Below, piece by piece: positions 37,219-40,968 of a stretch of DNA of 40,968 nt. Positions within the stretch are counted from its first letter, which is position 1; every line of letters begins with the position of its first letter. The DNA is from Gammaproteobacteria bacterium. GTDB taxonomy: Bacteria; Pseudomonadota; Gammaproteobacteria; Pseudomonadales; Porticoccaceae. The stretch lies in the NCBI GenBank assembly GCA_003645535.1, contig QNFP01000008.1, positions 1 to 40,968 of the forward strand. Reading direction: 5' to 3'. The notes below the pieces were generated by a model. The model saw only the letters and a program-made list of their open reading frames with translations. It had not been told where the DNA came from and searched no databases. The position numbers and the translations under genes are program-made.

Positions 37219-37240
37219 GTCAGCTCCTACTTCCCCGACT

Positions 37241-37573
37241 CTACTGATCGGCTACTTTTACGGTAATGTGGCAGTAACGCTTTAATATTCTGTCGGCCCG
37301 CCCCTTAGCGCGCGGCTTCAGGCGCTTAAGCGTTGTGCCTTCATCGACAAAAATGGTGGACACTATCAACTCATCAACATCCGCGCCTTCATTATGCTCA
37401 GCGTTAGCAATTGCTGACTCGAGCACTTTTTTTACAATGAACGCGCCCTTTCTTTTACTAAAAGAAAGAATATCCAGCGCGTCCTCAACAGACTTACCGC
37501 GGATCTGATCAACAATCAGCCGGGCTTTCTGGGCAGACAAATGCACTCCACTTAATTTTGCAGCAACTTCCAT
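37241..37573 (-). CDS. rplV: 50S ribosomal protein L22
   Basis: L22 lines the exit tunnel. I use the ATG at 37573 (110 residues, the E. coli length), because GGAGG lies 8 bases upstream; a GTG at 37582 and an ATG at 37579 overlap or crowd that site. The C-terminal loop and strands ([26 protein letters not shown]) are typical. Confidence 0.97.
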   Translation of the reverse strand: MEVAAKLSGVHLSAQKARLIVDQIRGKSVEDALDILSFSKRKGAFIVKKVLESAIANAEHNEGADVDELIVSTIFVDEGTTLKRLKPRAKGRADRILKRYCHITVKVADQ

Positions 37574-37591
37574 CGTCATCACCTCCCAGAC

Positions 37592-37867
37592 TTAAGATCT
37601 GGCCGTTTTATCTGCAACGTGTCCACGATACGTGCGCGTGGGTGCAAACTCGCCAAGCTTATGTCCAACCATTTCTTCAGACACCGACACAGGCACGTGT
37701 TGCCGCCCGTTATGCACCGCCAGCGTCAAACCGACCATTTGCGGTATCACGATAGACCGGCGCGACCAGGTCTTAATTGGCCTGCGATCATTATTCTCCG
37801 CAGCGACCTCTACTTTTTTCATCAAATGGATATCGATGAAAGGCCCTTTTTTAAGTGAACGTGGCAC
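37592..37867 (-). CDS. rpsS: 30S ribosomal protein S19
   Basis: S19 sits in the 30S head with S13. The 91-residue product begins with [22 protein letters not shown], and has [35 protein letters not shown] lies 6 bases before the start codon. Confidence 0.97.
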   Translation of the reverse strand: MPRSLKKGPFIDIHLMKKVEVAAENNDRRPIKTWSRRSIVIPQMVGLTLAVHNGRQHVPVSVSEEMVGHKLGEFAPTRTYRGHVADKTARS

Positions 37868-37894
37868 TGTTAGCTCCTCTCCGACCCGTCGTCG

Positions 37895-38722
37895 TTATTT
37901 CTTGCCGCGACGACGTACGATCATGTTATCTGTTCGCTTGTTTTTGCGAGTTTTATATCCCTTAGCTGGCACACCCCAGGGACTAACCGGATGCCGTCCA
38001 CCTGAGGTTTTGCCTTCGCCTCCACCATGGGGGTGATCTACTGGATTCATGGCCACCCCACGCACCGTCGGTCTCACTCCACGCCAGCGGCTTGCACCGG
38101 CTTTACCAAGTGAACGGAGGTTGTGCTCGCTGTTGCTCACCTCACCTATAGTCGCACGACAGTCCGCCAGCACTTTGCGCATCTCGCCACTGCGTAAACG
38201 CAAAGTGGCATGTCGACCCTCGCGGGCCACTAACTGTGCAGAGGCACCAGCACTGCGCGCCATCTGAGCGCCTTTTCCGGGCTTCATTTCCACGCAGTGA
38301 ATCACGCTTCCCACCGGGATATTTGTCAGCGGCAGCGCATTGCCAGCCTTAATCGCCGCGCTCTGACCGGACTGCAGGATGTCGCCTGCACACAAGCCTT
38401 TGGGTGCGATAATATAGCGCCGCTCACCATCGGTGTAACACAACAGGGCAATATTGGCTGAACGGTTAGGATCGTACTCCAGCCGCTCAACTCTTGCCGG
38501 CACATTGTCTTTATTTCGTTTAAAATCTATCACTCGATAATGCTGCTTGTGCCCACCGCCCACGTGGCGTGTGGTTATATGGCCAGCATTATTTCGACCG
38601 CCCTTTTTCGATTGCTTTTCCAGCAACGGCCCGTGAGGCGCACCCTTATGAAGATCAGGATGAACAACGCTCACTACAAATCGGCGACCCGGAGAGGTTG
38701 GCTTTCTTTTAATTACCGGCAT
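37895..38722 (-). CDS. rplB: 50S ribosomal protein L2
   Basis: L2 is close to the peptidyl-transferase centre and bridges the subunits. The 275-residue product shows the RNA-binding domain with [23 protein letters not shown] and the C-terminal block [29 protein letters not shown], which holds the conserved His near the catalytic centre. GGGGAG lies 5 bases before the ATG. Confidence 0.98.
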   Translation of the reverse strand: MPVIKRKPTSPGRRFVVSVVHPDLHKGAPHGPLLEKQSKKGGRNNAGHITTRHVGGGHKQHYRVIDFKRNKDNVPARVERLEYDPNRSANIALLCYTDGERRYIIAPKGLCAGDILQSGQSAAIKAGNALPLTNIPVGSVIHCVEMKPGKGAQMARSAGASAQLVAREGRHATLRLRSGEMRKVLADCRATIGEVSNSEHNLRSLGKAGASRWRGVRPTVRGVAMNPVDHPHGGGEGKTSGGRHPVSPWGVPAKGYKTRKNKRTDNMIVRRRGKK

Positions 38723-38733
38723 GAGAACTCCCC

Positions 38734-39030
38734 TTAAACCGCCACTGTAAAGTCTATATCCTGACCTGACGTTAGCCGCACATAGGCTTTTTTCCAGTCA
38801 GCACATTTACCCAGTCCAGTGCGAGTACGCTTCGTTTTACCCTTGACACTGACCACGCGCACACTCAATACATTGACATCAAACAGCTGTTCGACCGCTG
38901 CCTTGATTTCTCTTTTGTTGGCTCGCGAGTCAACTTTAAACACCACCTGGTTGCTGTCTTCGGCCAAACCTGTTGACTTTTCAGTGACCAGGGGCTGCAA
39001 CAACACCGTGAAGATCCGCTCTTTATTCAC
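38734..39030 (-). CDS. rplW: 50S ribosomal protein L23
   Basis: L23 docks trigger factor at the tunnel exit. The 98-residue product begins with GTG ([19 protein letters not shown]) and contains [24 protein letters not shown]. The GTG overlaps the rplD stop as GTGA, so the two are coupled. Confidence 0.97.
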   Translation of the reverse strand: MNKERIFTVLLQPLVTEKSTGLAEDSNQVVFKVDSRANKREIKAAVEQLFDVNVLSVRVVSVKGKTKRTRTGLGKCADWKKAYVRLTSGQDIDFTVAV

Positions 39031-39641
39031 CCCAGCATCTCCTCTATCTTCCGCAATGCCGGAACAGTGACCATGACCTTTTCAAAACGGATCAGGCTAG
39101 CCGGATCCATGCCATGAGCATCCCTAACATCAACTTTGTGGAGGTTGCGCGCCGACAGATACAAGTTTTCGTTAACTTCTTCGGTAAGAATCAGTACGTC
39201 ACGCAAGCCCAGTTCGTTGAGCTTTTGCACCAACAACTTGGTTTTTGGTGCGTCCAGTTCAAATGTCTCGACAACCACTAACCGCTCCTGCCTCGCCAGC
39301 TCAGACAGAATAGAACGCAAAGCTGCTCGATACATTTTCCGGTTTAATTTTTGCGAGTGATCCTGAGGCTGCGCAGCAAAAGTGACACCACCGGAACGCC
39401 ATATCGGGCTGCGGATAGTGCCCGCCCGAGCGCGGCCAGTACCTTTTTGTCGCCATGGCTTCTTGCCACCACCAGACACTGCGGCTCGATTCTTTTGCGC
39501 CCGCGTACCCTGTCGGGCACCAGCCAGCACAGCGGTAACTGCCTGATGCACTAAATCTTGATTAAACTCTCTGCCGAAGGCAGCGTCAGAAACAGTGAGA
39601 GTACCACTGCTGCCACCAGGCGTAGCTACACTTAGCTCCAT
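39027..39641 (-). CDS. rplD: 50S ribosomal protein L4
   Basis: L4 reaches into the exit tunnel and, in E. coli, represses the S10 operon by attenuation and at translation. The 204-residue product contains the tunnel loop [29 protein letters not shown] (about 60-88). No special E. coli-like S10 leader is visible in this window, so whether L4 regulates here is open. Confidence 0.97.
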   Translation of the reverse strand: MELSVATPGGSSGTLTVSDAAFGREFNQDLVHQAVTAVLAGARQGTRAQKNRAAVSGGGKKPWRQKGTGRARAGTIRSPIWRSGGVTFAAQPQDHSQKLNRKMYRAALRSILSELARQERLVVVETFELDAPKTKLLVQKLNELGLRDVLILTEEVNENLYLSARNLHKVDVRDAHGMDPASLIRFEKVMVTVPALRKIEEMLG

Positions 39642-39652
39642 CTTCTAACCCT

Positions 39653-40288
39653 CTAGCCTTTCACTGCCGGACGGATGATCACATCGCCACCCTGAGCACC
39701 AGGCACCGCGCCCTTGATCAGCAGCAGGTTTCGCTCAGCGTCAACACGTATCACTTCCAGGTTCTGGGTTGTAACCCGACGGGCACCCATATGACCGGCC
39801 ATTTTCTTACCCTTAAATACCCTGCCAGGCGTCTGGTTTTGACCAATAGATCCTGGCGCCCGGTGAGAGATAGAGTTGCCGTGGGTGGCGTCCTGCATTT
39901 GAAAATTCCAGCGTTTTACGACACCGGCAAAACCCTTGCCTTTTGATACTCCGGTAACATCGACAAACTGGCCAGCTTCAAAGCGATCCACCGTGACAAG
40001 TCCGCCTACCTCAAAAACCTCGTCGACACCTTCGGTGCGAAATTCCCACAAACCACGACCCGCCTCAGAACCGGCCTTGGCATAGTGTCCAACACCAGGC
40101 TTGCTCACACGGGAGGGACGGCGCGAACCTGCAGTTACCTGCAGAGAGGCATAACCTTCTTTCTCGGGGGTTTTGACCTGCGTAACGCGATTGGGCTCAA
40201 CCTCAATCACCGTCACCGGTATCGATACACCGTCATCGCTAAACACGCGACTCATGCCGCATTTGCGACCAACTAATCCAACGCTCAT
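39653..40288 (-). CDS. rplC: 50S ribosomal protein L3
   Basis: L3 is an assembly initiator whose loop reaches the peptidyl-transferase centre. The 211-residue product has [19 protein letters not shown] (about 111-129) and [35 protein letters not shown], including the glutamine that PrmB methylates in other species. GAGG lies 8 bases before the ATG. The spacer to rpsJ is 91 bases and holds a hairpin. Confidence 0.98.
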   Translation of the reverse strand: MSVGLVGRKCGMSRVFSDDGVSIPVTVIEVEPNRVTQVKTPEKEGYASLQVTAGSRRPSRVSKPGVGHYAKAGSEAGRGLWEFRTEGVDEVFEVGGLVTVDRFEAGQFVDVTGVSKGKGFAGVVKRWNFQMQDATHGNSISHRAPGSIGQNQTPGRVFKGKKMAGHMGARRVTTQNLEVIRVDAERNLLLIKGAVPGAQGGDVIIRPAVKG

Positions 40289-40354
40289 TTTGACAACCTC
40301 TTAGTGTACGGGGCTATTACCCGCTATGGCCGCCCATTTCAGAGCGTTACACCC

Positions 40355-40370
40355 CCGGACAAAGGTCCGG
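40355..40370 (-). other. Stem-loop between rpsJ and rplC
   Basis: CCGGAC and GTCCGG form a perfect 6-bp stem with a 4-base loop, extendable by wobble pairs, in the 91-base gap that is among the longest inside this operon. No T-run follows, so it is not a simple terminator. It may adjust the message level of rpsJ relative to the following genes. Confidence 0.45.
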
Positions 40371-40379
40371 AAAGGGCTT

Positions 40380-40691
40380 CTAACTTAAACTTATCTGCAC
40401 GTCCACGCCCGCAGCCAGATCGAGCTTGGCAAGGGCATCAACTGTTTTTTCTGTAGGCTCAATAATTTCAATCAATCGCTTATGTGTGCGGATCTCATAC
40501 TGGTCACGCGCATCCTTATTTACATGAGGCGAAATCAATACCGTGTAGCGTTCAATTTTAGTCGGCAAAGGAATCGGCCCACAAATCTGCGCGCCAGTGC
40601 GCCTGACAGTTTCGACTATCTCCTCAGTCGAAGCATCAATCAACTTGTGATCAAATGCCTTGAGGCGAATTCTGATACGCTGATCCTGCAT
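40380..40691 (-). CDS. rpsJ: 30S ribosomal protein S10
   Basis: S10 (NusE) is a ribosomal protein and also joins NusB in antitermination. The start is the ATG at 40691, giving 103 residues that begin [19 protein letters not shown]; an upstream GTG or ATG extension is not conserved. Blocks [21 protein letters not shown] and [20 protein letters not shown] are intact. GGAG lies 11 bases upstream. It is the first gene after the promoter at 40774-40800. Confidence 0.97.
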   Translation of the reverse strand: MQDQRIRIRLKAFDHKLIDASTEEIVETVRRTGAQICGPIPLPTKIERYTVLISPHVNKDARDQYEIRTHKRLIEIIEPTEKTVDALAKLDLAAGVDVQISLS

Positions 40692-40713
40692 TGAACTTAC
40701 CACTCCAGTAACT

Positions 40714-40748
40714 ACAGCTGCTGTCAGAACTGCCGGCGAATAACGCCG
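40714..40748 (-). other. Two small stem-loops in the rpsJ leader
   Basis: An 11-base hairpin palindrome (ACAGC/GCTGT around one base, 40714-40724) and a 5-bp stem with 5-base loop (CGGCG/CGCCG, 40734-40748) lie between the promoter and the rpsJ ribosome binding site. The leader, about 75 bases, is much shorter than the E. coli S10 leader. Confidence 0.4.
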
Positions 40749-40773
40749 ATAGCCCAAAAAATAGAGGCGGAAT

Positions 40774-40800
40774 ATTATACAGGCCCCTGGCCAGTGTCAA
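40774..40800 (-). promoter_or_regulatory. Sigma-70 promoter of the S10 operon
   Basis: On the minus strand a perfect TTGACA (40795-40800) and a perfect TATAAT (40774-40779) are separated by 15 bases, two fewer than optimal. A GC-containing stretch (ATTCCGCC) follows the -10 box. The start of transcription would be near 40767. Confidence 0.75.
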
Positions 40801-40802
40801 GC

Positions 40803-40827
40803 AAAAAGTCCCTTTACTAAAGACTTT
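40803..40827 (-). terminator. Weak intrinsic terminator after tuf
   Basis: On the minus strand AAAGTC and GACTTT pair, extended by wobble pairs to about nine, and a run of five T overlaps and follows the right arm. It lies between the tuf stop and the rpsJ promoter, so it probably ends or reduces read-through from tuf. Confidence 0.45.
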
Positions 40828-40845
40828 CCGCAGACTGAAACGTGC

Positions 40846-40968
40846 CTACTCAATAATTTTAGCGACCACGCCGGCACCGACCGTACGTCCGCCTTCGCGG
40901 ATAGCAAAACGCAGACCGTCTTCCATCGCAATCGGCGCAATCAGCGTCACTTCCATCTGAATGTTGTC
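40846..40968 (-). CDS. tuf: Elongation factor Tu, C-terminal end only
   Basis: Forty codons and a TAG stop are visible; the rest of the gene lies beyond the window. The translated end ([20 protein letters not shown], then [20 protein letters not shown]) is the conserved last strand region of EF-Tu domain 3. Its place directly upstream of rpsJ is standard. Confidence 0.96.
   Translation of the reverse strand, partial: DNIQMEVTLIAPIAMEDGLRFAIREGGRTVGAGVVAKIIE

Overview
This window reads as one contiguous piece of a Gammaproteobacterium chromosome. The gene orders are diagnostic: miaB-phoH-ybeY-corC-lnt-leuS-lptE-holA, then lptD-surA-pdxA-rsmA-apaG-apaH divergent from amgK-murU, then a complete S10-spc-alpha ribosomal block. 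DUF1820 next to miaB and the AmgK/MurU recycling pair point to the Pseudomonas/Cellvibrio side of the class. A marine relative is plausible but unproven. Base composition looks balanced, and I see no phage, IS element, CRISPR array, tRNA or rRNA.

Layout. Positions 1-2057: the 3' part of a family III CoA-transferase (cut by the window edge), a small membrane-anchored unknown protein and a DUF1820 protein. 2142-12016: a tRNA-modification, RNA-processing and envelope cluster (miaB; phoH-ybeY-corC-lnt; leuS-lptE-holA) with recognisable promoters before miaB and phoH. 12017-17658: the accessory part, with a decayed oxidoreductase remnant, an LpxL-type acyltransferase, a DUF815 ATPase overlapping a VanZ-like membrane protein, an acyl-CoA synthetase, a strong bidirectional terminator and an aspartate/aromatic aminotransferase. 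17891-26698: cell-wall recycling (murU, amgK) divergent from the LPS-export and outer-membrane biogenesis run lptD-surA-pdxA-rsmA-apaG-apaH. 26803-26841: a bidirectional terminator. 26885-40968: on the minus strand, rplQ back through rpoA, rpsD, rpsK, rpsM, rpmJ, secY and the spc and S10 operons to the end of tuf. All expected genes from rpsJ to rplQ are present, including rpmJ.

Functionally the window serves the cell surface (Lnt, LptE, LptD, SurA, an LpxL-like enzyme, AmgK/MurU) and translation (ribosomal proteins, LeuRS, MiaB, YbeY, RsmA, EF-Tu).

I found no convincing new multi-gene system. The most unusual signal is structural. Short tandem repeats with a 12-15 bp unit recur in five spacers. 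At leuS and secY the 15-bp unit contains the gene's own stop codon, so the stop has been copied in frame several times. Other points worth a second look are an LpxL-family acyltransferase in which the acidic residue of the HX4E motif is Leu, a LeuRS without the leucine-specific domain, a CoA-transferase with Glu at the expected catalytic Asp, and a hairpin cluster between lnt and leuS.
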